From positions 124,001 through 188,000 of the forward strand of contig NZ_FMAF01000007.1 in assembly GCF_900094565.1 (NCBI RefSeq): DNA of 64,000 bases, given 5' to 3'. Positions within the stretch are counted from its first letter, which is position 1, and each line of letters opens with the position of its first letter. This DNA is from Martinezella lusitana (GTDB taxonomy: Bacteria; Pseudomonadota; Alphaproteobacteria; Rhizobiales; Rhizobiaceae). The position numbers and the translations under genes are program-made. The notes beneath the pieces are model-generated. The model did no database searches and was not told the DNA's origin. It worked only from the letters and a program-made list of their open reading frames with translations. Positions 35,710 through 44,365 of the stretch are shown here, in pieces.

Positions 35710-37737
35710 ATGTTCATGTCGATACCGCGATCCCTGGCTCTGCGGCTGGAAACAACCTGGAACCCGCCGGCCGACGGCAAGGAATTTTCCTATGTGTTGC
35801 GGCTCAAGAACCTTTCATCCGAGCAGCTTTCGGGCTTCTCGCTCTGCGTCAGCGGCCCCGGCCGCGTCGATCCGGCTGGTATCGTTGAAGGTGCCACGGT
35901 CTCCAAACGGCTGTCCAACTTCACCGAGTTCCAGCCGCCTGATGGTTTCGTACTGGCCGCCGGCGATACATGGACCATCACGGTCCGTGCGCTGAGCTGG
36001 CAGTTTCGCCACTGGAACGATGGGGCCAATAGCGCCTATCTCGCATTGCCCGATGGCACCACGGTTTCACTTGGTACGGAGCCGACGCGAACATCGTCAA
36101 GCAATGCGCCGTTGAAGCGCGGTGCGGAAATCTACCCGGTGCCGGCCAATCCGCCGGTGCCGCTGTCGATCATTCCCTGGCCGAACCGCGTTGCCGTTTC
36201 CTCCCGCCGCCCGCTGCCGGCAGGCTTTGCCTTGAAGGCTATTGCTCCGGAAGCGCAGGCTGCCGCTGCAAGTTTCACAGCTCTTGTCGAGCATCTCTTC
36301 TCGGCCGAAGGTCTCATCCGCTCCGAGGCGGAGGGGGCAGTGCCGGTGGACCTGCACCAGGTTGAAGGTCTCGGTGCTGAGGCCTACAGGCTGGCGTTCT
36401 CGCCGGAGGCCATCACGGTCGAAGCGAGTACACAGACCGGCTTCGTCTATGGTCTGGTCACTATCGGCCAGATCTGGCGCGGTGCGCGTCTGCATCCACA
36501 GGCATTTTATTTCCCGGCGGGTGGCGAGATCGTCGACGAGCCGGCCATGGGATGGCGCGGGCTGCATCTGGATGTCGCACGCCAATTCTATGGCACCGCC
36601 GAGATCAAGAAGCTGATGGCGGTGCTTGCCTGGAACAAGCTCAATCGCTTCCATTGGCATTTGTCGGATGACGAATCCTGGCGTGTCGAAATCGACGCTT
36701 ATCCGGCATTGACCGAGATCGGAGCGTGGCGTGGTCACGGCCTGCCGCTGCCGCCGCTTCTCGGCTCCAGCCCGGCTCGCACCGGCGGTTACTATACCAA
36801 GGCAGCCGTGCGTGACATCGTCAGCTATGCTGGGGGTTTCGGCATCGAGGTCTTGCCCGAGATCGATATACCGGGCCATTGCTACGCCATGCTGCAGGCA
36901 ATTCCCGAGCTTCGCGATCCCAATGAGGCTGGCAGCTATTATTCGGTTCAAGGTTTTCCGGATAACTGCATCAACCCGGCGCGCGAAAAGACCTATGAGG
37001 TGATCGAGACGATCCTCTCCGAACTGATCGAGCTCTTCCCGTTCAAGACGATCCATATCGGTGCCGACGAAGTGCCGCTGGGCGCCTGGTCCGGCTCGCC
37101 GGAGGCGCTGGCGCGGCTGCGCGAACTCGCTGGTGATGAAATTGCACAAGCACATGCCAAGCGATTGAACGTCATCACCAATACGCATGGAGCCGACGAT
37201 ATTCACGGCTCCGGCGCGGCCTTCCTGCAGGCGGAGTTCCTGGAGCGCATCCAGGCATTTCTGGCCTCAAAGGGCTGCGTGACGGGCGGTTGGGAAGAAG
37301 CTGCCCATGGCGACAGGATCGACAAGGACAAGAGCTATCTCTGCAGCTGGCGCAATGTCGAAGTCGCGGCCGAGCTTGCCGGTCGCGGATACGAGATCGT
37401 GGTTTGCCCGGGGCAGGTCTATTATCTCGACATGGCGATGCGCCCGGATTGGGACGAGCCCGGCGCAAGCTGGGCGGGCCATTCGGACCCGGAGAAACTC
37501 TACACCTTCGATCCCGTCGGTGGCTGGACGGACGCCCAGAAAGAAAAACTTCGAGGCATTCAGGCCTGCATCTGGTCGGAGTCGATGACGGATCGGGCCA
37601 TCTTCGACCGGTTGGTCTTCCCGCGTCTCTCGGCGCTTGCCGAAACCGGCTGGACGAAACCATCGGCAAAATCCTGGGAGCGGTTCAAGGCGCTTGTCGG
37701 CACGATGCCGCTGCTATACGGCCTGTATCAATTCTGA
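35710..37737 (+). CDS. Family-20 beta-N-acetylhexosaminidase
   Basis: 675 residues. An N-terminal domain (about 1-160) precedes a GH20b-like region, then the GH20 barrel. RGLHLDVARQFY, NKLNRFHWHLSDDESWRVEI, VLPEIDIPGHC and the catalytic pair Asp453-Glu454 in HIGADEV are all present, as are WEEA and QACIWSE. No signal peptide, so it should cleave imported GlcNAc oligomers in the cytoplasm. In-frame ATGs at 35710 and 35716 are both possible starts. It ends the importer operon. Confidence 0.92.
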   Translation: MFMSIPRSLALRLETTWNPPADGKEFSYVLRLKNLSSEQLSGFSLCVSGPGRVDPAGIVEGATVSKRLSNFTEFQPPDGFVLAAGDTWTITVRALSWQFRHWNDGANSAYLALPDGTTVSLGTEPTRTSSSNAPLKRGAEIYPVPANPPVPLSIIPWPNRVAVSSRRPLPAGFALKAIAPEAQAAAASFTALVEHLFSAEGLIRSEAEGAVPVDLHQVEGLGAEAYRLAFSPEAITVEASTQTGFVYGLVTIGQIWRGARLHPQAFYFPAGGEIVDEPAMGWRGLHLDVARQFYGTAEIKKLMAVLAWNKLNRFHWHLSDDESWRVEIDAYPALTEIGAWRGHGLPLPPLLGSSPARTGGYYTKAAVRDIVSYAGGFGIEVLPEIDIPGHCYAMLQAIPELRDPNEAGSYYSVQGFPDNCINPAREKTYEVIETILSELIELFPFKTIHIGADEVPLGAWSGSPEALARLRELAGDEIAQAHAKRLNVITNTHGADDIHGSGAAFLQAEFLERIQAFLASKGCVTGGWEEAAHGDRIDKDKSYLCSWRNVEVAAELAGRGYEIVVCPGQVYYLDMAMRPDWDEPGASWAGHSDPEKLYTFDPVGGWTDAQKEKLRGIQACIWSESMTDRAIFDRLVFPRLSALAETGWTKPSAKSWERFKALVGTMPLLYGLYQF

Positions 37738-37756
37738 CAGCTTGATGCATGGCCCT

Positions 37757-37782
37757 CGGGCGCGGCACTTGTGCCGCGCCCG
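37757..37782. terminator. Bidirectional terminator hairpin
   Basis: CGGGCGCGGCAC (37757-37768) and GTGCCGCGCCCG (37771-37782) form a perfect 12-bp stem around TT. It lies between the convergent GH20 and ROK genes. ATTGCGTTT follows on the plus side. Confidence 0.8.
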
Positions 37783-37826
37783 ATTGCGTTTCAGTGATCT
37801 GCAAGCTCAATGGCCCTGACCGTTCG

Positions 37827-39050
37827 TCACAGTTGCTGGACAGTGCGGTGGATGATCGGCTTCTGCAGGACATCGAATTGCGGGTTCGTTTCCGAAAAGA
37901 TCGGCAGGGCGGCGGCGCCGAGAATGGCGGTATCCTTGCCGGTCGCCCCAACCATCAGGCGAGGGATCGTGCGCTCTTCCTCGGGGTTCACGGGAATGTG
38001 CAGCGGTTCCAGACGCGCCGCAAGCTGTGTCATCAGGGTTGTCGGCGCACTGCCGCCAAGCACGATAGTCTGCGGATCGAAGGCAAGCTCGAGAAAATCG
38101 ATCGTCTGGCGCAGCGGCTGCACCGCTTGTTCCAGCCAGACCTCGAGACCTCGGCTATTGGCCGCGATCATCGCATCGAGATCGTCAGGCAAAAGCTCCT
38201 GGGCGTTTTCGATGCCAAGACATTCGTAGGCGACGGATGGCGATACATAGCGATCGAGGCAGCCGCGCTTGCCGCAGCTGCACAGCCTGCCGTGCGGCTC
38301 GACGATGATATGGCCGATTTCACCGGCATTGGCGCGGCTGCCCTTGTAGAGATGGCCGTCAAGGAACATGCCGGCGCCGATGCCGCCATCGCCTGCCAGA
38401 AAGAGATAGACGAAGCTCCCAAGGCCACGCGCAACACCGTAAAGCCGTTCGCCGATCGCCGCTGCGGTCGCATCATTCTCGACAATGACAGGCACTTTGA
38501 TATACCGCTGCAGTTCACGAGCGACCGGGAAATCCTGCCAACCCGGCAGGTTGAGCGGGCTGAGCGATGTAACGCCGCCATCCGCATAGCGTCCGGGCAA
38601 GGCAATGCCGGCGCCGAGCAATCGGTCACGATCAAAGGAAAAGGCCTCCAGCAGATCTCTAACGATGTCGGCAAGCACCGGCATCGCCTCGGTCGGGCCT
38701 GGTTTGTCGACATGGCGCTCGATGCGGGCGCGAACCGAGCCGGAAAGATCCGTCAGTACGCCGGCGGCCCGTTGGCGGCCGAGTTCGAGGCCGATGGAAT
38801 AGGCCCCATTCGGGTTGATGGTATAGGGAATGATCGGCTGGCCGCGGGCAATTCTTTGCGCTTCCATCGGGATCAGCAGATGCGAACGCGCGAGTTCCTC
38901 GACGATGTTGGATACGGTTTGTGTCGTCAGCGCCGTGATGCGAGCAATGGCGGCTCGTGACATCGGCCCGTTGGTGCGAATGGCCTCGATCACGACACGC
39001 CGGTTATGCGATTTGGCCTGTTCGAGATTCGTGCCTGAAATTGTCTTCAT
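37827..39050 (-). CDS. ROK-family transcriptional regulator (NagC/Mlc-like)
   Basis: 407 residues from ATG 39050. The N-terminal winged helix (LEQAKSHNRRVVIEAIRTNG then PMSRAAIARITALTTQTVS) is joined to a ROK sugar-kinase-like domain. Motifs there include VENDATAAAIGERL, AGEIGHIIVEPHGRLCSCGKRGCLD (the ROK zinc cysteine cluster CxCxxxxC) and a C-terminal GATGKDTAILGAAALP. The frame stays open to 39233 but without family-like sequence. Convergent with the hexosaminidase operon, it probably represses it and responds to GlcNAc or a GlcNAc phosphate. Confidence 0.88.
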   Translation of the reverse strand: MKTISGTNLEQAKSHNRRVVIEAIRTNGPMSRAAIARITALTTQTVSNIVEELARSHLLIPMEAQRIARGQPIIPYTINPNGAYSIGLELGRQRAAGVLTDLSGSVRARIERHVDKPGPTEAMPVLADIVRDLLEAFSFDRDRLLGAGIALPGRYADGGVTSLSPLNLPGWQDFPVARELQRYIKVPVIVENDATAAAIGERLYGVARGLGSFVYLFLAGDGGIGAGMFLDGHLYKGSRANAGEIGHIIVEPHGRLCSCGKRGCLDRYVSPSVAYECLGIENAQELLPDDLDAMIAANSRGLEVWLEQAVQPLRQTIDFLELAFDPQTIVLGGSAPTTLMTQLAARLEPLHIPVNPEEERTIPRLMVGATGKDTAILGAAALPIFSETNPQFDVLQKPIIHRTVQQL

Positions 39051-39343
39051 GAGATGATCGGGAATTTCTGGATCAGCGTTCGAATAGCGTTGTTGCTTGT
39101 CACGGGCTGCTGTTGCGTGACGGGGAGGGCGGGGCGTAATTTGCCGTTGCTCGCCCGGTATATAACCACTTTCCATTCTTTTATCGATTGGTTCAATACG
39201 AGATGGATCAATGGGCGAAAGGTTGGCTCCCACAGGAGGTTTTTTTGCTCCATCGGCGATCGGAGAAGCCTTTACTACAGCCGCCGTTAGGTTAGAGTCG
39301 GGTTACCTCGGCGTTCTGCAGAGGGTTGCCCCGGAGGACTTCG

Positions 39344-39592
39344 ATGATCAGGCTGCTCGGACTTGCGATTTTTTCAACCTGCCTTGCCACCGGAGCGATG
39401 GCCGCCGATGCCACTTGCAAGGCACAGGCAGCCGACAAGAAGCTGGCGGGAGCAGCCTTGACCAGTTTCAGCAACAAGTGCGCGAAGGATGCGGCAAGTT
39501 CTTGCGATGCCCAAGCGGCTACCAAGAAACTAGCCGGCGCCGCCAAGACGAGCTTTGTCAAGAAGTGCACCGCCGATGCCGTCGGCGGTTGA
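39344..39592 (+). CDS. PsiF-repeat exported protein
   Basis: 82 residues. A signal peptide (MIRLLGLAIFSTCLATGAMA) is followed by two copies of a Cys-containing repeat: CKAQAADKKLAGAALTSFSNKC and CDAQAATKKLAGAAKTSFVKKC. This is the PsiF phosphate-starvation-inducible repeat. CGGAGGA ahead of ATG 39344 fixes the start. Periplasmic; molecular function unknown. It is divergent from the ROK gene and convergent with the GMC gene, with a weak stem (CGGCCC/GGGCCG, 39625-39647) after it. Confidence 0.8.
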   Translation: MIRLLGLAIFSTCLATGAMAADATCKAQAADKKLAGAALTSFSNKCAKDAASSCDAQAATKKLAGAAKTSFVKKCTADAVGG

Positions 39593-39752
39593 TCACTGAC
39601 ATCAAGCTCTTGATCAGGGGTCCCCGGCCCGGTTGTTCTCTGGGCCGAGAGTGGATTGATGTTTGTGCACGACGATCTGATTGGTCACCCTTTCGACAGA
39701 TGGCGGACCCGTTCTCCAGGTTCCGGCTGCCCCACCCTCCAAGAATGGATGG

Positions 39753-41405
39753 CTACAATCGTCCGGCTCGATATTGATCGACGAGGTTTCTGCAGGCCCG
39801 AATGGTCAATGCCATGACGGTCAGCGTGGTGCCGGCAATGCCGCTGCCCGGGAAGGCGGAGGCATCCGTCACGATCAGGTTGGGAACGTCCCAGCTTTGA
39901 TTATGGGCATTGAGGACGGAGTCCTTGCTTGAGGCACCCATACGCGCGCCGCCGGTCTCGTGGATGGCGGCTCCCATGCACATGGTCTTCCGGAACCATT
40001 GTCGGAACATGAAACGGCTGAACGGATCGGCATTGGGAAAGGCGCCGCGGCCCATTTCCCTAAGGCCGGTGGGCGAACCGATGAATTCCAGCTCGCCGCC
40101 GACGCCGCGCACCATCTCGATCAGCATTTCTTCCTGCCGGCGCAGCAGGGCATGCTCCTCATCGCCCATGACGCAACGGATATGGGGAACCGGAATGCCC
40201 CAGGCATCCTTGCGCCTTGTATCGAGCGTGATGCGATTGTCGGCATAGGGCAGCATGCGGCCGAAGCCGAAGAAGGCGAGCCGTGCAGGCTCGTTATCCG
40301 GCGTCGGTGCCCGGCCGATGCTGCCCTGATAGTCGAAATCATCGCGGCCCGCATCGCCTTCCCCGAAGCGCGGAACGAAGATGCCGCCCGAGGGATTGTA
40401 GAATGGGTCCGTTGGGGCGGAGTCGTCGACTGCCCAGCCTTTTGCTTTCGAGAAGGAGCCGAAGGCCAGGCATGGCAGCTGGTCCATGAAAAAGCGCCCG
40501 AGCGTGCCCGAGCTATTCCCCAGTCCCTGGGGATGGCTGGCGGTCGCCGAATTGAGAAGCAGCCGCACGCTTTCGATCGGCGATGCCGAAAGCACCACGA
40601 GGGCCGCGCGCGCGGTCTCGACTTTGCCGGTGACACGATCGATGAATTCCGCACCCGTTGCCCGCTCGCCGAGATCATCGGTCGTGATGCGGCGCACGAT
40701 GGCGTCATGACGGATGGTCAGCCGACCGGTTGCCAATGCCTCGCGTAGCGGCTTCGGCGTGCGCTCGGCATCAGGAGCGATATAGCGCCAGGAAACGACA
40801 TGCCGCTTGGGCCAACGTCCCTCGACTTCCGTCTTGAAGGTCTCCTCGGCCGGTGTCAGCTTTGCCGGATGCGCGTAGACGCCGTCGGGCAGTGTCTTGA
40901 TGCCGTCCGGATTGCCATATAGCCCGAGGCTGGATTCGATCTCGGCATAATAGGGCGCGAGTTCTTCGTACGAAACCGGCCAGTCCTCACCCTTGCCGGT
41001 TTTCGAGCGGATCTTGAAGTCATCGTCCGTCCAGCGCAACAGCACGCGGCCGAAGCTGTGCAGGCGGCCGCCGCCCTGACGGCCACGTATCCACAGGAAT
41101 GGCGCATCCTTCGGCGTCGTATAGGGGTTCTTGCGATCGTTGACGAAGAAATGGCTGAAGCGCTCGGTAAAGAAGGCTGCGCGCGCCTGGATGGGCTGGC
41201 CCTTGAGCGTGGCGCGGGCTCGCTCCCAGATATTGATGCTGCTTGCAGGCGCCTTCTTTCGATTGGGATCGAAATCCTTCTGCGTGACGGCGGGACCGGC
41301 CTCCAGCAGCAATACCGACAGCCCTTGGGCGGTCAATTCCTTGGCGGCAAAGGAGCCGGCGGCGCCGGAGCCGATCACCAGCGCGTCATAGATAGTCTGA
41401 GACAT
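39753..41405 (-). CDS. GMC-family FAD-dependent oxidoreductase
   Basis: 550 residues. The FAD motif VIGSGAAGSFAAKELTAQG is at the N-terminus without a signal peptide, so it is probably cytoplasmic. The C-terminal active-site segment is HETGGARMG followed by FPGSGIAGTTLTVMALTIRA. The usual Asn-Pro of GMC oxidases (NPTLT) is replaced by GTTLT. HETGG with this tail resembles pyranose-2-oxidase/glycoside-3-oxidase-like branches. It closes a sugar ABC-transporter operon, so a sugar or glycoside substrate is likely; the exact oxidation is unknown. Confidence 0.8.
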   Translation of the reverse strand: MSQTIYDALVIGSGAAGSFAAKELTAQGLSVLLLEAGPAVTQKDFDPNRKKAPASSINIWERARATLKGQPIQARAAFFTERFSHFFVNDRKNPYTTPKDAPFLWIRGRQGGGRLHSFGRVLLRWTDDDFKIRSKTGKGEDWPVSYEELAPYYAEIESSLGLYGNPDGIKTLPDGVYAHPAKLTPAEETFKTEVEGRWPKRHVVSWRYIAPDAERTPKPLREALATGRLTIRHDAIVRRITTDDLGERATGAEFIDRVTGKVETARAALVVLSASPIESVRLLLNSATASHPQGLGNSSGTLGRFFMDQLPCLAFGSFSKAKGWAVDDSAPTDPFYNPSGGIFVPRFGEGDAGRDDFDYQGSIGRAPTPDNEPARLAFFGFGRMLPYADNRITLDTRRKDAWGIPVPHIRCVMGDEEHALLRRQEEMLIEMVRGVGGELEFIGSPTGLREMGRGAFPNADPFSRFMFRQWFRKTMCMGAAIHETGGARMGASSKDSVLNAHNQSWDVPNLIVTDASAFPGSGIAGTTLTVMALTIRACRNLVDQYRAGRL

Positions 41406-41435
41406 GAGTCATTTCCGTATGCTGTGAAAGCGGGT

Positions 41436-42518
41436 TCAGAGGCGGGCGCCATCGGCGTCGAAAAGGGAGGCTTTGGCGATATCGAGCCGGGGTGCGATCG
41501 CCATGCCCGGCTGGAGCGCGGCGTCGCCCATGATGCGATAGGATAGGCTTTGGCCTGCCCAGTCGAACCACAGCACGGTGTCTGCTCCCATCGGTTCGAC
41601 GACGGAGACGATGCCCGGAATGGTGGGCGAGCCGCTTGCCACACCATCCGGCGCGATATGTTCCGGCCGGATGCCGAGCGTGGCGGGACCCTCCTTGACG
41701 GCAGTCAAAAAGGGATAGCTGGCCAGATCAATGGCAAGCCCGTTGCTTTCGAAGACCGGCGTGCCTGACTTTAGAACAATCTCGCCCCTGATGAAGTTCA
41801 TTGCCGGTGCGCCGATGAAGCCGGCAACAAAGAGGTTGACAGGGCGATGGTAGATTTCGGATGGGCTGGCAAGCTGCTGGATCACGCCATCCTTCATGAT
41901 GGCAATGCGGTCGGCGAGCGTGAGCGCTTCCACTTGATCATGCGTCACATAGATCATCGTATTGCCCAGGCTCTGGTGCAGCTTCTTGATCTCGACGCGC
42001 AATTCGTTGCGCAGCTTGGCGTCGAGATTGGAAAGCGGCTCATCGAACAGGAAGACGTTCACTTCGCGCACCAGGGCACGGCCGATCGCGACGCGCTGGC
42101 GCTGGCCGCCCGACAGTTCCGAGGGTCGGCGGTCGAGCAGCTTGTCGAGGTGCAGCAGTGAAGCGGTGCGGGCGATACGCGCCTCGATCTCGGCCTTGGG
42201 AAGACCAGCGACGCGCAAGCCGAAGGACAGGTTCTTGCGTACCGACATGCGGGGATAGAGCGCATAGGACTGGAACACCATGCCGATGCCGCGATCCTTC
42301 GGTTCGGCCCAGGTGACGTTCTTGTCCGATATCCAGATCTCGCCGTCGCTGATGTCCTGCAGCCCGGCAATGGAGTTGAGCAGGGTCGACTTTCCGCAGC
42401 CGGACGGCCCCAGCAACACGAGAAATTCGCGCGGAGCGATGTCGATCGACAGTTTTTCGATGACGGTGTGATCGCCATAGGCGATCTTGAGGTCCTTGAC
42501 TGACACGGCAGGCTGCAT
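41436..42518 (-). CDS. Sugar ABC transporter ATPase, UgpC/MsmK type
   Basis: 360 residues. Walker A GPSGCGKST, signature LSGGQRQRV and Walker B FLFDEPLSNLDA are intact. A C-terminal TOBE/MalK-type domain follows (LGIRPEHIAPDG, PMGADTVLWF). It lies 30 bases upstream of the GMC gene and 4 bases after the inner permease stop. The domain layout indicates an ATPase for disaccharides or glycosides. Confidence 0.9.
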   Translation of the reverse strand: MQPAVSVKDLKIAYGDHTVIEKLSIDIAPREFLVLLGPSGCGKSTLLNSIAGLQDISDGEIWISDKNVTWAEPKDRGIGMVFQSYALYPRMSVRKNLSFGLRVAGLPKAEIEARIARTASLLHLDKLLDRRPSELSGGQRQRVAIGRALVREVNVFLFDEPLSNLDAKLRNELRVEIKKLHQSLGNTMIYVTHDQVEALTLADRIAIMKDGVIQQLASPSEIYHRPVNLFVAGFIGAPAMNFIRGEIVLKSGTPVFESNGLAIDLASYPFLTAVKEGPATLGIRPEHIAPDGVASGSPTIPGIVSVVEPMGADTVLWFDWAGQSLSYRIMGDAALQPGMAIAPRLDIAKASLFDADGARL

Positions 42519-42522
42519 GGCA

Positions 42523-43407
42523 TTACCCCTTCACGGCCCCGGCGGCGACACCACGCAGGAACCAGCGGCCGGAGAAGAAATAGATGGCGAGCGGAACGAC
42601 GGCGGTCAGGATGGTGGCTGCCATGTTCACGTTGTAGGCGCGCTCGCCCATGGTGGTGTTGACGATGTTGTTCAGCTGCACCGTCATCGGCAGATTGTCG
42701 CGCCCGGCAAAGACCAGGCCGATCAGGAAGTCGTTCCAAATGCCGGTGAACTGGAAGATGGAAGCGACGACGACCATCGGCACGGACATGGGCAGCATGA
42801 TCTCGAAGAAGATTCGCCAGAAGCCGGCGCCATCGACGCGCGCGGCCTTGCAGAGCTCTTCGGGGATGGCGACGAAATAATTGCGGAACAACAGCGTCAC
42901 CAGCGGCAGGCCGAAGATGACATGGACCAGAACGACGCCGGCCACCGAATTATAGAGGCTCAGATTGGCGAGCAGCCGAACCAGCGGATAAAGGAAGATC
43001 TGGTATGGGATGAGGCCGCCGGCCATCAGCAGGCCGAATAGAAGGTTTGACCCCCTCGGCCGCCAGAAGGAGAGGGCATAGCCGTTGATCGCGCCGATGA
43101 AGACGGAAATCGCCACGGCCGGCACGGTGATCTTCACCGAGTTCCAGAAGCCGATGCGCACGCCCAGACATTGCGTGCCCATGCAGGCTCCCGACCAGGC
43201 CGTCTTCCACGCATCGAAGTTGATAATATCAGGCAGGGCGAAGATGCGACCCTGGCGGATCTCTTCCATCGTCTTCAGCGAGGTGACGAGCATCGTATAG
43301 AGCGGCAGCAGGAAGAACAGCGCTGCCAGGATCAGGAAGGCATAGAGCCCGATCTGGCCGGCCGTCGGTCGCGATGGTTTCGGGCCGCGGGGATGAAGAG
43401 CTGCCAT
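42523..43407 (-). CDS. Sugar ABC transporter permease, MalG type
   Basis: 294 residues from ATG 43407, which overlaps the preceding permease stop by one base (TGATG). Multiple transmembrane helices are interrupted by the EAA loop PEELCKAARVDGAGFWRIFFEIMLPMSVP. The C-terminus RWFLRGVAAGAVKG is typical of MalG-like subunits. A longer frame to 43926 reads through the other permease and is not real. Confidence 0.9.
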   Translation of the reverse strand: MAALHPRGPKPSRPTAGQIGLYAFLILAALFFLLPLYTMLVTSLKTMEEIRQGRIFALPDIINFDAWKTAWSGACMGTQCLGVRIGFWNSVKITVPAVAISVFIGAINGYALSFWRPRGSNLLFGLLMAGGLIPYQIFLYPLVRLLANLSLYNSVAGVVLVHVIFGLPLVTLLFRNYFVAIPEELCKAARVDGAGFWRIFFEIMLPMSVPMVVVASIFQFTGIWNDFLIGLVFAGRDNLPMTVQLNNIVNTTMGERAYNVNMAATILTAVVPLAIYFFSGRWFLRGVAAGAVKG

Positions 43408-44294
43408 CAGTGCGCTCCCCTTCTTCTGGCGCGCATATAAAGCGCGTATCGAAACGGTGCGACGGCCATGACGACCGAGAGCACGAGCACGGTGGCGCCG
43501 GCGCTGGCGAGGCCGAGGTTCTGGCGCTCGAATAGATTGTCCATGATGAATTTCGCCGGCACCTCGGTCGAATAACCGGGACCGCCGCCGGTCTGCGCCA
43601 CGATGAGGTCGTAGGCCTTGATGACGCCCATGGAGAGCAACATGCCCGACGCAACGAGCGCTGGCCCAAGTTGCGGCAGGATGATCGAGAGATAGATGCG
43701 CCAGACTGGAATGCCGTCGATCTGGGCCGCCTTCCATTGCTCTTCGCCGATGCCGCGCATGCCGGAGAGCGCAATGACCATGACAAGGCCTGCTCCTTGC
43801 CAGACGCCGGCGAAGACGACCGTGTAGATCGCCATGTCGCGATTGACGATCCAGTCGAAGACGAAGCTTTGCCAACCGAGCGCCCTGACCGTCGCCTGAA
43901 TGCCGAAGGTCGGGTTCAGCATCCATTGCCAGATGAGGCCGGTGACCACGAAGGACACGGCATAGGGATAGAGGAAGATGGTGCGGAACACGCTTTCGAA
44001 GCGGACCTTGCGGTCAAGTGCTGCCGCCAGCACAAAGCCGAGGGCGAGGCAACCTCCGACATAGAGCACGCCGAAAATCAGCACATTTTCCAGGGACGCG
44101 AGCCATCTCGACGTCCGGAACAGCCTGGCATACTGGGCAAAGCCGACATAGTTGGATGACGGAAAGATCGTCGAATCCGTAAAGGATAGGCGCACCGACC
44201 AGACCATCGTGCCGATGTAGATGAAGATCGCGGCTATCCACGTCGGCAGGAGGGCATAGGTCGCAGCAAGGGGACGTCTGCGCTTGGCTTGCAT
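43407..44294 (-). CDS. Sugar ABC transporter permease, MalF type
   Basis: 295 residues from ATG 44294, with AAGGG eight bases upstream; an in-frame TTG lies six bases earlier. Transmembrane helices begin LAATYALLPTWIAAIFIYIG. The EAA loop is GEEQWKAAQIDGIPVWRIYLSIILPQLGP, and AQTGGGPGYSTEV is a conserved periplasmic-side element. Upstream neighbour is the binding protein, separated by a strong hairpin. Confidence 0.9.
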   Translation of the reverse strand: MQAKRRRPLAATYALLPTWIAAIFIYIGTMVWSVRLSFTDSTIFPSSNYVGFAQYARLFRTSRWLASLENVLIFGVLYVGGCLALGFVLAAALDRKVRFESVFRTIFLYPYAVSFVVTGLIWQWMLNPTFGIQATVRALGWQSFVFDWIVNRDMAIYTVVFAGVWQGAGLVMVIALSGMRGIGEEQWKAAQIDGIPVWRIYLSIILPQLGPALVASGMLLSMGVIKAYDLIVAQTGGGPGYSTEVPAKFIMDNLFERQNLGLASAGATVLVLSVVMAVAPFRYALYMRARRRGAH

Positions 44295-44324
44295 CAGCAA
44301 ACCCTTTCAAAAGGAATGAGGAGA

Positions 44325-44352
44325 GCCGATCGGAGGGAAGCCTCCGATCGGC
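44325..44352 (-). other. Hairpin between binding-protein and permease genes
   Basis: GCCGATCGGAGG (44325-44336) pairs perfectly with CCTCCGATCGGC (44341-44352) around a GAAG loop. There is no T-tract on the transcribed strand. It lies just after the binding-protein stop, a position where such stems protect the upstream message and raise binding protein over permease. Confidence 0.7.
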
Positions 44353-44365
44353 CCGTTGCGAGGCC

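Noticed and set aside
42523-43926. Long frame joining the MalG-type permease to upstream sequence
   Set aside because: The extra 173 codons lie inside the MalF-type gene in another frame; ATG 43407 has the proper junction.
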